The notes under the pieces were generated by a model that made no database searches, was not told where the DNA came from, and saw only the letters and a list, made by a program, of their open reading frames with translations. A DNA stretch of 14,557 bases from Candidatus Peregrinibacteria bacterium (GTDB lineage Bacteria > Patescibacteriota > Gracilibacteria > UBA1369): NCBI GenBank assembly GCA_014729615.1, contig WJJQ01000037.1, positions 1-14,557 on the forward strand, read 5' to 3'. The position numbers and the translations under genes were made by a program. Positions 7,307-13,211 of this stretch are shown here, piece by piece; position 1 is the stretch's first letter; each line of letters begins with the position of its first letter.

Positions 7307-7333
7307 ATGCCGTTAAGAATCAGCTTATGGCGT
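7307..7333. other. Small hairpin at a convergent gene junction
   Basis: A 27-nt inverted repeat pairs 7307-7317 with 7324-7333 (10 pairs including two G-T and one bulged T, loop AATCAG). It spans the end of the flavocytochrome operon and the last codons and stop of the minus-strand flavoprotein gene. No T-run follows on either strand, so it is not a standard rho-independent terminator. It may mark RNA 3' ends for both genes; this is inferred. Confidence 0.35.
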
Positions 7334-7894
7334 GCCTTTAGACCTGGCTTCTTTTAGGGCTTCCGCATACCATTCAAACTCTTTAATGAATTTTTCGACG
7401 CGGCGATTGTATGCGTCGTCAACGGCATTTCCGTTTTCGTCAAAGGAATCCTGCACTTTTGAAATGGGGAATGTTGTTGGAATTGATGACATTCCCAATT
7501 CAGCAAGAACATCCCTTAAATGCGTTGCGGCGCGCACACCGCCAAATGAACCGGCCGAATATGAAATGATTCCGCTGGGTTTATATAAGTATTCCCGCAT
7601 GAAATGGTCAATCATGTTTTTTAGCGCCGGTGGCGCGTCATGATTGTACTCTCCGGTCACTATTAAAAATCCTTCCGCATCGGTGAGAATTTTTGAGATT
7701 TCTTTCATTGATGCCGGGGCTTCACCTTCGGGAAATTCTTCATATTTCAAGTCAAGTAAGGGTAGTTTCTTTTCCAATGGGTCAATTAATGTTACTTGAT
7801 GACCTTTTTCTTCAAATTTGTTTTTAATGAATTTTGCGGCTTTTATTCCTTGTCTGGCTGTACGCACTGATCCGTAAATTATTGCGAATTTCAT
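7325..7894 (-). CDS. NADPH-dependent FMN reductase-like flavoprotein
   Basis: 189 residues with a flavodoxin-like fold. The FMN-phosphate loop is GSVRTARQG (8-16). TGEYNHDAPPALKNMIDH (80-97) matches the conserved P-E-Y-N-x-S-x-P-x-x-L-K-N block of NAD(P)H-dependent FMN reductases and chromate/quinone reductases, with TGE replacing the usual PE. SAGSFGGVRA (113-122) is the second flavin-contacting loop. It likely uses NAD(P)H to reduce FMN, quinones or other small acceptors in the cytosol; the physiological acceptor is unknown. It is convergent with the msrB-msrA-flavocytochrome genes, 28 nt apart, so the redox genes cluster without sharing a promoter. The ATG at 7894-7892 places Met directly before the first beta strand; no Shine-Dalgarno is present. 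Confidence 0.9.
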   Translation of the reverse strand: MKFAIIYGSVRTARQGIKAAKFIKNKFEEKGHQVTLIDPLEKKLPLLDLKYEEFPEGEAPASMKEISKILTDAEGFLIVTGEYNHDAPPALKNMIDHFMREYLYKPSGIISYSAGSFGGVRAATHLRDVLAELGMSSIPTTFPISKVQDSFDENGNAVDDAYNRRVEKFIKEFEWYAEALKEARSKGTP

Positions 7895-7924
7895 AAATGT
7901 TTTGTTAAGTGCTCAATGTTTAAT

Positions 7925-7951
7925 AGTATAGAAATGGGGTACATATTTCAA
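7925..7951 (-). promoter_or_regulatory. Weak candidate promoter for the FMN reductase gene
   Basis: Minus-strand TTGAAA (7951-7946) and TATACT (7930-7925) are separated by 15 nt, shorter than optimal. The leader would be about 24 nt. The -35 coincides with the T-rich tail of the upstream SLH gene's terminator, so this gap is packed tightly. No better candidate is seen between the terminator and the start codon. Confidence 0.35.
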
Positions 7952-7983
7952 ATAAAAAAGGAGCCTTTTTAGAGGGCTCCTTT
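7945..7983 (-). terminator. Rho-independent terminator of the SLH surface-protein gene
   Basis: A perfect 9-bp stem pairs 7957-7965 (AAAGGAGCC) with 7975-7983 (GGCTCCTTT), with a 9-nt loop. On the minus strand it is followed by TTTATTTG, extending the T-run begun in the stem, so it terminates leftward transcription. It lies about 80 nt past the stop of the SLH gene. The plus-strand exit has no T-run. Confidence 0.8.
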
Positions 7984-8063
7984 CTGATCTTGCTTATTTT
8001 AAAGTTTGATAAGGGTGGTGATTTTCCGTCATATAACGGATTGCTTTAAAAAACTTACATGAA

Positions 8064-10346
8064 TTATAGGTTTTTTGATTTGATTACAATTTTTATTAAT
8101 TCAGCTCTTGTAATGGGTCTGTCAGGTTCGAAATAAAAAGGAAAAGTTCCTTCAATAATTTCTTTGTCCCAAAGAGCTCTTATCCACGGTCCTTGCCATG
8201 CCCGGTATATGTCTATGAACAGGTTGTCGGGGTGGCCGGCTCCGCAATTAGGCGTATAGCATCCCTCATGTGGTTGGATTTTGAAAGCTTTTGCGGACAT
8301 TGTGACCGCTGCAGCTCTTGTTATTAAATCATTAGGATGAAATTTTTCGTTTGCTATGATGATTTTTTTGTCCCAAGCGGATCTAACCCAGGGGCCCATC
8401 CATAAATCTAAGTCTGTGAAAGGTGAACCGCAATCTGCGTCATAACAGCCGGCGTTTGGGTTTACTTTCGCGGCCAGCATAATGACTTTTAATGCTTCAG
8501 CTCGGGTTATGAATGAATTTGGTCTGAACGTATGGTCGGAGAATCCGCGCACAATGCATTCATCATAAGCTTGTTTTATGTAGTCTTTTGCCCAGTGGTT
8601 GTTAATATCTATGGGGTAATAAATTCCGGTGCATTTACTTTCTTCCAGTTCTATTTTGGGTTGATTCGAAGCAGTTTCGTTTGTTGAGTTTGTTTCTGCG
8701 GACTTAGTATTTGCCGTATTGTCCGTGTTTGTTTCATTTTGTTCGTTAATTGTGTTGTTTTCGGTGGTAGCTTGGGCAATTTCTTCTTCAGTTGGAAGAA
8801 TTGTCGCCTGGCACCTGGTTGTTAAAAAATCTTCTTCACCATTGTAGGTTAATGATAGTTCGGCGGTTTTTAAACCTGATTCTTCATATGTTCGTATGCT
8901 GCTAATTTCGGTGCCGAGCGCATCACCACTCCATATAAAGTCGAAATAATCTTTATTGTTTTGAGCTGTTATTTTAGTGCCGTCGATTTTAATGCTCCAT
9001 GTAATTTCTTCGCCTGTGAATGTTAGATTTGGTGAAGCGAAGCAACTTAATGTTTTTGGTTCTCTGGGGTCGTTTTCACTTTGTTCAAAAGTGCCTGAAT
9101 CAGTTTGATTCGCAGTGTCGTCGTCATCATCGGTGTTTTGTACGGTTGTAGTTTCTGACTTATCGGTAGTTTCTGTAGTGGAAGCGCGATCAGGTCTGCT
9201 TGGTCTTTTTTGCGTAGTTTGATTGTCTTCAGAACTTTGTTCCGCATTGTCAGTTTCAGTGGTATCGGTTGTTTCAGTTGTAGTTGTGCGAGTTGGGCGG
9301 CTCGGACGTTTTGGTCTTTCCTTTACCGTTACATTAGGACATGTGCTTTGATCAATTAGCGTGCCGTCTCTGTTCCATTGTACATATGATTCTATTGTCC
9401 CTGTTGTTGTGGGAGTTTGCGATAATTGAATGCTTTTTGTTTGTTTGTTTTCAGTTAGTTCCAATGTTTCAGTCGGGGATTTTTTAATCCATTCGAGTTT
9501 ATCGTTGGCAGTGATATTAGTGTTTATAGTTCCTGTTACAGTGAAAGAATTGTATTGAGTTAAAGTTGTGGGATCAATGTTACATGTTATTGTGGGATTG
9601 TCGGGAAGGGGAGTGTAAAATTCGACGTCGGGACATTTTGCCTTATTGATTATTTTTCCATCGTGGTACCAAACTATTTCTGAGGATACATTTTTATTGA
9701 CAATGAATTTAATATCTTTGTATAAGTATTTTACGGACGTTCCAGCTATGTGATCCATTTTAATCGGTTGAGCGTTGCTTGGGGCGTTTAATTGTATCCA
9801 TTCCATTTCGTCGTACTCCGTCATGTTTTCTTGTGTAACGCCTCTGAATCTAATTTGGTCACCAACAGGCACTTTGTTTTTGTCAACGGTACAGTTTAGG
9901 CTTGTGTCTGTGATTTGTGGTATTGGATCGGGAATATTGATTTGAGTATTTGCGATGTGGATTTGATCACAATTGACGGTGTGGATGTGGGCGTTCGTGT
10001 CAATGTATATCATTCTGGCTTGAGGTGTGTATGAACCGGCTTTAGAATAACTTACAAAAGCTGTGGAAGACGCATAGGTTGAAGAAGCGCTAATCTGTGT
10101 ATCGCCCTGGCCTGAAAAAACCAGTATTCCTTTATCGCTTCCAAGATTTGAATGTGTTATGGTTAATTTAATTCTATCATTAATATGAGCGTTTGTTCTG
10201 TCAGCCGTACAAGAACTTATAATATTGAAGCTTGCCTGTGTATTAAGAAATTTATTTGGAATAAAATTTGAAATTCCAACTGAAACGGCGGTAAGAATAA
10301 CCGCGGAAAATACAAAAATAAGTGTTTTGAGGGATTTTGCTTTCAT
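8064..10346 (-). CDS. Secreted surface protein with four Cys-paired modules and three SLH repeats
   Basis: 760 residues. A signal peptide (1-38; hydrophobic LIFVFSAVILTAVSVGI, likely cut after TQA) directs export. Four beta-rich modules follow, each framed by two Cys: 46/126, 152/238, 255/336 and 435/512, spaced 77-86 residues. Modules 2 and 3 end alike (VWYHDG then AKCPDV; VQWNRDG then STCPNV), which suggests tandem duplication of an Ig/PKD-like domain. A Thr/Glu/Asp-rich linker (about 342-430) contains KRPSRP-x-R twice (346 and 380) and a run of five Asp; a second Asn/Thr/Glu-rich linker spans about 515-570. Three S-layer homology repeats close the protein (about 583-625, 644-690, 710-760), including ITRAEALKVI and the related ITRAAAVTMS and ITRAELIKIV. 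SLH repeats bind cell-wall-linked polymers, so it is probably an S-layer or surface-attached protein. It has a strong promoter and a terminator of its own. Confidence 0.9.
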   Translation of the reverse strand: MKAKSLKTLIFVFSAVILTAVSVGISNFIPNKFLNTQASFNIISSCTADRTNAHINDRIKLTITHSNLGSDKGILVFSGQGDTQISASSTYASSTAFVSYSKAGSYTPQARMIYIDTNAHIHTVNCDQIHIANTQINIPDPIPQITDTSLNCTVDKNKVPVGDQIRFRGVTQENMTEYDEMEWIQLNAPSNAQPIKMDHIAGTSVKYLYKDIKFIVNKNVSSEIVWYHDGKIINKAKCPDVEFYTPLPDNPTITCNIDPTTLTQYNSFTVTGTINTNITANDKLEWIKKSPTETLELTENKQTKSIQLSQTPTTTGTIESYVQWNRDGTLIDQSTCPNVTVKERPKRPSRPTRTTTTETTDTTETDNAEQSSEDNQTTQKRPSRPDRASTTETTDKSETTTVQNTDDDDDTANQTDSGTFEQSENDPREPKTLSCFASPNLTFTGEEITWSIKIDGTKITAQNNKDYFDFIWSGDALGTEISSIRTYEESGLKTAELSLTYNGEEDFLTTRCQATILPTEEEIAQATTENNTINEQNETNTDNTANTKSAETNSTNETASNQPKIELEESKCTGIYYPIDINNHWAKDYIKQAYDECIVRGFSDHTFRPNSFITRAEALKVIMLAAKVNPNAGCYDADCGSPFTDLDLWMGPWVRSAWDKKIIIANEKFHPNDLITRAAAVTMSAKAFKIQPHEGCYTPNCGAGHPDNLFIDIYRAWQGPWIRALWDKEIIEGTFPFYFEPDRPITRAELIKIVIKSKNL
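9185..9313 (-). repeat. Duplicated Lys/Arg/Pro plus Thr-rich linker segment
   Basis: Within the linker of the SLH protein, KRPSRPTRTTTTETTD (residues 346-361) recurs as KRPSRPDRASTTETTD (380-395). The two 16-residue copies agree at 13 positions and are separated by 18 Gln/Asn/Glu-rich residues. Such linkers are usually extended and often glycosylated at Thr; modification here is not demonstrated. Confidence 0.7.
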
Positions 10347-10364
10347 ACGCTAAATAATCTTATT

Positions 10365-10393
10365 ATTATAGCATAAAAAAAGCTCTATTTCAA
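10365..10393 (-). promoter_or_regulatory. Strong extended -10 promoter of the SLH protein gene
   Basis: On the minus strand, TTGAAA (10393-10388) and TATAAT (10370-10365) are 17 nt apart, and TGC (10373-10371) forms an extended -10. The -35 lies in the last two sense codons of the upstream gene, just before its TAG stop. The predicted start near 10358 leaves a leader of only about 11 nt with no Shine-Dalgarno. A near-consensus promoter fits high expression of a surface-layer protein. Confidence 0.8.
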
Positions 10394-11071
10394 AGTTTTA
10401 ATGTCTATGCTGGGTTGAGTCGGGCAGTCATCCTGCGCCATTTGAGTGAATTGAGGAGAAGTAATAATGTCGGTGCCATCGTCGTCAAAATCATCGTCTG
10501 AAGCTGTTCTTAATATAGCTTCTTTTATGGGATTGGTATTGTTTATGATAATGGTGTCGCTTTCCATTTCACTTCGGTGACGGTTGTTTGTAACTTTTGA
10601 AGAAGGTATGGGGTAAACTGAAATCATTTTTTTTCGAGTTGATTTTCTTTGCTCTGAAACTGGTGATTGTATGTGAAAAATATTCTCTAGTTCAGTAGTG
10701 CCGAAGAATTCAATTAAAGCGGGGTAAAAAAGTTGTTCTTCTTTATTTAAATTCAGGAACATTCTATGCAAATGGTTGAAAAGAAAATAACATGTTTGAA
10801 GGAAACTGAAATAAGCCTTATCCTGATGCAGGTTATGGCAAGTTTCACAAACTTTAAAACATAATTCCTTCATGTATTCTTTGATGCTCGCGATATCTCC
10901 TTCGGGAAAATCTTCCAGGTATTCAAATTGCATTTGAACACTGGCACCTTCAACCGCATGGATTAAATTTGCGACTTCCATCCCAACGAATGGAAAATTT
11001 TGCGGATCGCGCAGAAATGTGATTATTTCTTTATTTGCTTCGATTCCCGGATAAGTATTTCTATAGCCCAT
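10385..11071 (-). CDS. Unknown cytosolic protein with a Cys/His cluster
   Basis: 228 residues; family not recognised. No signal peptide or TM segment. The first 135 residues look helical. They hold a cluster C71-x3-C75-x2-C78-H79-x2-H82 followed by C94, H100 and H102, which could bind a metal in a helical bundle. From about 138 onward the chain is polar, Ser/Thr/Asp-rich and probably disordered (SEQRKSTRKK, then ASDDDFDDDGTD). The motif also spells CxxCH and Cx3Cx2C, but neither a c-type haem protein nor a radical-SAM enzyme is supported, because export signal and barrel motifs are absent. It has its own promoter. The next gene downstream (SLH protein) begins 38 nt later and its promoter is embedded in the end of this gene, so read-through between them is possible. 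Confidence 0.75.
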   Translation of the reverse strand: MGYRNTYPGIEANKEIITFLRDPQNFPFVGMEVANLIHAVEGASVQMQFEYLEDFPEGDIASIKEYMKELCFKVCETCHNLHQDKAYFSFLQTCYFLFNHLHRMFLNLNKEEQLFYPALIEFFGTTELENIFHIQSPVSEQRKSTRKKMISVYPIPSSKVTNNRHRSEMESDTIIINNTNPIKEAILRTASDDDFDDDGTDIITSPQFTQMAQDDCPTQPSIDIKTLK

Positions 11072-11093
11072 AATTTTTTTTACATGATTATCT

Positions 11094-11122
11094 TATATAT
11101 TTTTTTTTGTAGAATAGGTCAA
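11094..11122 (-). promoter_or_regulatory. Promoter of the Cys/His-cluster gene
   Basis: On the minus strand, TTGACC (11122-11117) is followed after 17 nt by TATATA (11099-11094). An alternative -10, TATAAG (11097-11092), gives a 19-nt spacer. The A-rich spacer contains a run of nine A. The predicted leader is about 16 nt without a Shine-Dalgarno. Confidence 0.55.
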
Positions 11123-11191
11123 TAATTGTTTTTGTTATTGTCTTGTGATGTTTTTTAAAAGTAGTTTAATAGTGATTAGGGACGCTTAAAT

Positions 11192-11220
11192 TTGACAATT
11201 AATTAGAAATATTATAAAAT
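11192..11220 (+). promoter_or_regulatory. Consensus promoter of the small 69-residue gene
   Basis: A perfect -35 TTGACA (11192-11197) and a -10 TAAAAT (11215-11220) are separated by exactly 17 nt. The predicted start near 11227 gives a leader of about 42 nt that contains the tandem repeat at 11239-11264. It is divergent from the promoter at 11094-11122; about 70 bp without further recognisable signals lie between them. Confidence 0.75.
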
Positions 11221-11238
11221 ATATGTGGATTTGTTAAA

Positions 11239-11264
11239 AATAAACATAAACAATAAACATAAAC
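11239..11264 (+). repeat. Tandem 13-bp repeat in a 5' leader
   Basis: AATAAACATAAAC occurs twice back to back (11239-11251 and 11252-11264), ending 4 nt before the ATG at 11269. The stretch has no G. It occupies the place where a Shine-Dalgarno would be, so it could be an unstructured ribosome-loading element or an operator. Confidence 0.85.
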
Positions 11265-11268
11265 AATT

Positions 11269-11478
11269 ATGCTTAGTCATGAAAACAGCTATGGACAAGG
11301 GAAAGCCCGTAAATACGCTGAAGCGTCATTAGACAATTCGGGATTATATGGCGCGGCCGCTAACCGTGCGGAAAAAAGTAGATCTGCTCCTCCTGAATCA
11401 GGTGAAAGAAAAAGTAATATTTTTGGTATTTTTAAAAGGGATACTAGAAAGGAAATTCGTAGAGCAATAAACGAATAG
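11269..11478 (+). CDS. Small charged protein of unknown function
   Basis: 69 residues, family not recognised. The N-terminal half is Gly/Ala/Ser-rich and the rest strongly basic and polar (NRAEKSRSAPPES, then IFKRDTRKEIRRAINE, probably a short C-terminal helix). No TM segment, signal peptide or Cys. The case for a real gene rests mainly on the near-perfect promoter 42 nt upstream and the absence of any competing frame. The gene ends 4 nt before the stop of the convergent minus-strand gene, and a hairpin covers both stops. A nucleic-acid-binding or membrane-associated role is possible from its charge but is only a guess. Confidence 0.6.
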   Translation: MLSHENSYGQGKARKYAEASLDNSGLYGAAANRAEKSRSAPPESGERKSNIFGIFKRDTRKEIRRAINE

Positions 11479-11485
11479 TCGTTTA
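11468..11485. other. Hairpin covering two convergent stop codons
   Basis: TAAACGA (11468-11474) and TCGTTTA (11479-11485) form a perfect 7-bp stem with the 4-nt loop ATAG. The loop carries the end of the plus-strand stop (TAG, 11476-11478), and the stem includes the minus-strand stop (11485-11483). No T-run follows on either side. It may define or protect mRNA 3' ends at this junction, where only 4 nt separate the genes. Confidence 0.45.
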
Positions 11486-12037
11486 CTTTCCAAAAATTGA
11501 GGCCATTCTCAGTTTTAAGTCATTCCAAATTGCTTTGAGAGGATGATTGTTGTTGTTATGTAAAATGTATGCCCTATTAATTGAGTCGTTGCTTATAGAG
11601 CATTTGTTCAAATAGTTTATAAAATTGTCCCAATTTCCACCACCGGGTCTTACATGCACCTTATAGAAGAATTTATTTTCCGCGGGGGCGATATCTTCTT
11701 TGTGAAAGTTGTCGGCAACCAGTTCATAAGTTGGGAAAAAATCCGGGTTTCGTTCTTCCTCTATTTTACTAAGCGGAAGATTGCAAGCTTCATTTGGATT
11801 ATATTCAGCTTGATTAATTTGGTGAGGAACAACGAATCTTACAAAAAGTCCGTTTTCATCTCTTTTCCATCCTACTAATACTCCGTCCAAATTAAAATTG
11901 GCATGGGATAAATTCAGCTTAAATGTTGCTGTTAGCTTGGGGTTTAATGGCCTGTATCCTCTTTTTAAAGAGTCCAGGTTAGTTTTAAGTTCTTTTTCAT
12001 GCCATTTTTCAAGTTGGCTGGCGTTGAGGGTTTCCAT
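11483..12037 (-). CDS. Unknown soluble protein
   Basis: 184 residues, family not recognised. There is no signal peptide or TM helix. The N-terminus (METLNASQLEKWHEKELKTNLDSL) is probably helical. The middle is beta-rich, with alternating hydrophobic residues (TATFKLNLSHANFNLDGVLVGW, 20 and more residues of strand-like pattern, then GLFVRFVVPHQ). The C-terminal third has KVHVRPGGGNWDNFINYLNKC and a basic amphipathic tail (IWNDLKLRMASIFGK). Fifty-five bases separate its start from the stop of the upstream small membrane protein gene, and a promoter of its own sits in that gap. Its end is tail-to-tail with the 69-residue gene. Confidence 0.75.
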   Translation of the reverse strand: METLNASQLEKWHEKELKTNLDSLKRGYRPLNPKLTATFKLNLSHANFNLDGVLVGWKRDENGLFVRFVVPHQINQAEYNPNEACNLPLSKIEEERNPDFFPTYELVADNFHKEDIAPAENKFFYKVHVRPGGGNWDNFINYLNKCSISNDSINRAYILHNNNNHPLKAIWNDLKLRMASIFGK

Positions 12038-12060
12038 TTTTTGAAATTTATAAGGTCATG

Positions 12061-12088
12061 AAAATATCACTTTTGTAAAATTTGTCAA
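12061..12088 (-). promoter_or_regulatory. Promoter of the 184-residue protein gene
   Basis: On the minus strand, a perfect TTGACA (12088-12083) and TATTTT (12066-12061) are 16 nt apart, with TGA (12069-12067) giving an extended -10. Predicted leader is about 17 nt and lacks a Shine-Dalgarno. The promoter lies just past the stop of the upstream small gene. Confidence 0.6.
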
Positions 12089-12092
12089 TATC

Positions 12093-12275
12093 TTATAAGC
12101 CTATAAACTGCATGATGCCATGTACCAGAAAGGCCGGCCAAACGATTGCTTTTAAAAAGCCCAGAACACCAATCCAAAATGAGGAAGCTGTTCCGATATA
12201 GTAAACAAGGGCTCCAATAAAACCCAAACCGTAGAATCCGCATGCGGATCCCGCGTGACAAGCGTTGTTTTTCAT
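12093..12275 (-). CDS. Small two-helix membrane protein
   Basis: 60 residues. A short polar start with two Cys (MKNNACHAGSACG) is followed by two hydrophobic helices, about 14-33 (FYGLGFIGALVYYIGTASSF) and 36-58 (GVLGFLKAIVWPAFLVHGIM). The pattern of LVYYI, then WxGVLGFLKAIVWPAFLV, recalls small membrane proteins found across bacteria that have no assigned function. The gene starts 5 nt after the stop of the short-chain dehydrogenase gene and has no promoter of its own, so the pair is probably co-transcribed. A membrane partner role for the dehydrogenase is possible but not shown. Confidence 0.8.
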   Translation of the reverse strand: MKNNACHAGSACGFYGLGFIGALVYYIGTASSFWIGVLGFLKAIVWPAFLVHGIMQFIGL

Positions 12276-12280
12276 AGTAA

Positions 12281-13093
12281 TTATTTAAGACTATTGATCA
12301 TGATTTTATCAAAAAATCGGTCACCAAGAAACTTTCTTATGAAAATCAAACTTTTTGCCATATTGCCCGCCGTGTATCTGGGTTTTGGATTTTTCTTATT
12401 TATGATCTTTGTGATGGTTTTTGATATAACTTTGGCAGGTGAGCGTTTTGCTTTGCTTAAAGAACCGTTTGTTAATCCGTTTAATGTGTTTTTATAAGGG
12501 CCTTTGATTGTTGTTTCGGGTACATTGTTTTCAACTTCATTGTAAAAATGAGTATCAATGAGTCCCGGTTCTAAAATAACTACATTAATGCCAAAAGATT
12601 TAAGTTCAATTCTAAGGCAATCCGAAAAGCCTTCAACGGCATGCTTACTCGCATGATACCAGGCTCCAAGCGGTGTATATATTTTACCTCCCATTGAAGA
12701 AGTATTGATAATTAAACCTTTTTGTTTGTTTCTCATGTGGGGTGTTACCATTTGCGTTAGTCTTGCAAGACCGAATAAATTGGTTTCGAATTGGTTTCTG
12801 GCTTTTTCAAGCGGTATTTCTTCAACCGGACCATATAGTCCGAAGCCGGCATTGTTCCATAAAATATCAATTCTTTCATGTTCATTTATGATTGTTTCAA
12901 CTGCTTTTTGAAGATCGTCATCTTTTGTCACGTCTACAGATAAAAGATGGCCACCCGCTTCTTCAAGGTCTTGCATTTTTTCAATATGGCGGGCGGCGCA
13001 GTAAACTATATGCCCTTGTTTAATAAGATCTTTAGCTGTTATTTTGCCCATTCCCGATGAAGCTCCCGTGATTAATATGACTTTTTTTTGCAT
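12281..13093 (-). CDS. Short-chain dehydrogenase/reductase (SDR)
   Basis: 270 residues, a classical SDR with a Rossmann fold. The dinucleotide-binding motif is TGASSGMG (9-16). Arg35 after the second strand suggests a preference for NADP(H). Asp54 in SVDVT contacts adenine. NNAG lies at 80-83, and the catalytic tetrad is Asn105, Ser133 (in NTSSMGG), Tyr146 and Lys150 (YHASK). PGLIDT follows the sixth strand. The C-terminal 80 residues form the variable substrate loop and a basic tail. The enzyme interconverts an alcohol and a ketone or aldehyde in the cytosol; the substrate cannot be deduced. It appears to be the first gene of a two-gene unit with the small membrane protein. All catalytic residues are intact. 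Confidence 0.95.
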   Translation of the reverse strand: MQKKVILITGASSGMGKITAKDLIKQGHIVYCAARHIEKMQDLEEAGGHLLSVDVTKDDDLQKAVETIINEHERIDILWNNAGFGLYGPVEEIPLEKARNQFETNLFGLARLTQMVTPHMRNKQKGLIINTSSMGGKIYTPLGAWYHASKHAVEGFSDCLRIELKSFGINVVILEPGLIDTHFYNEVENNVPETTIKGPYKNTLNGLTNGSLSKAKRSPAKVISKTITKIINKKNPKPRYTAGNMAKSLIFIRKFLGDRFFDKIMINSLK

Positions 13094-13118
13094 GTTATTT
13101 AATTAATATAGTTTGTTT

Positions 13119-13146
13119 ATTTTATAGAGTTTTGTTTTTTTTGCAA
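13119..13146 (-). promoter_or_regulatory. Candidate promoter of the SDR gene
   Basis: On the minus strand, TTGCAA (13146-13141) and TAAAAT (13124-13119) are separated by 16 nt. The predicted leader is about 18 nt, without a Shine-Dalgarno. The spacer is A-rich. The -35 matches the consensus at only four positions, so confidence is moderate. Confidence 0.4.
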
Positions 13147-13195
13147 TTTTTGTGATTATGTATGCAGGAATGTTGGTGAATATATATTGTTTTTG

Positions 13196-13204
13196 TGGTA
13201 TAAT
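13196..13204 (+). promoter_or_regulatory. Extended -10 promoter for a leaderless transcript
   Basis: TGG followed directly by a perfect TATAAT (13199-13204). The best upstream hexamer, TTGGTG (13173-13178), is 20 nt away, so the extended -10 probably dominates. With a start about 7 nt past the -10, transcription begins at or next to the ATG at 13212. Confidence 0.65.
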
Positions 13205-13211
13205 ATGAGTT

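Noticed and set aside
10830..10865. CxxCH haem or Cx3Cx2C radical-SAM motif in the 228-residue protein
   Set aside because: There is no export signal for c-type haem attachment, and the protein is too short and lacks other radical-SAM motifs; a simple metal site is more likely.
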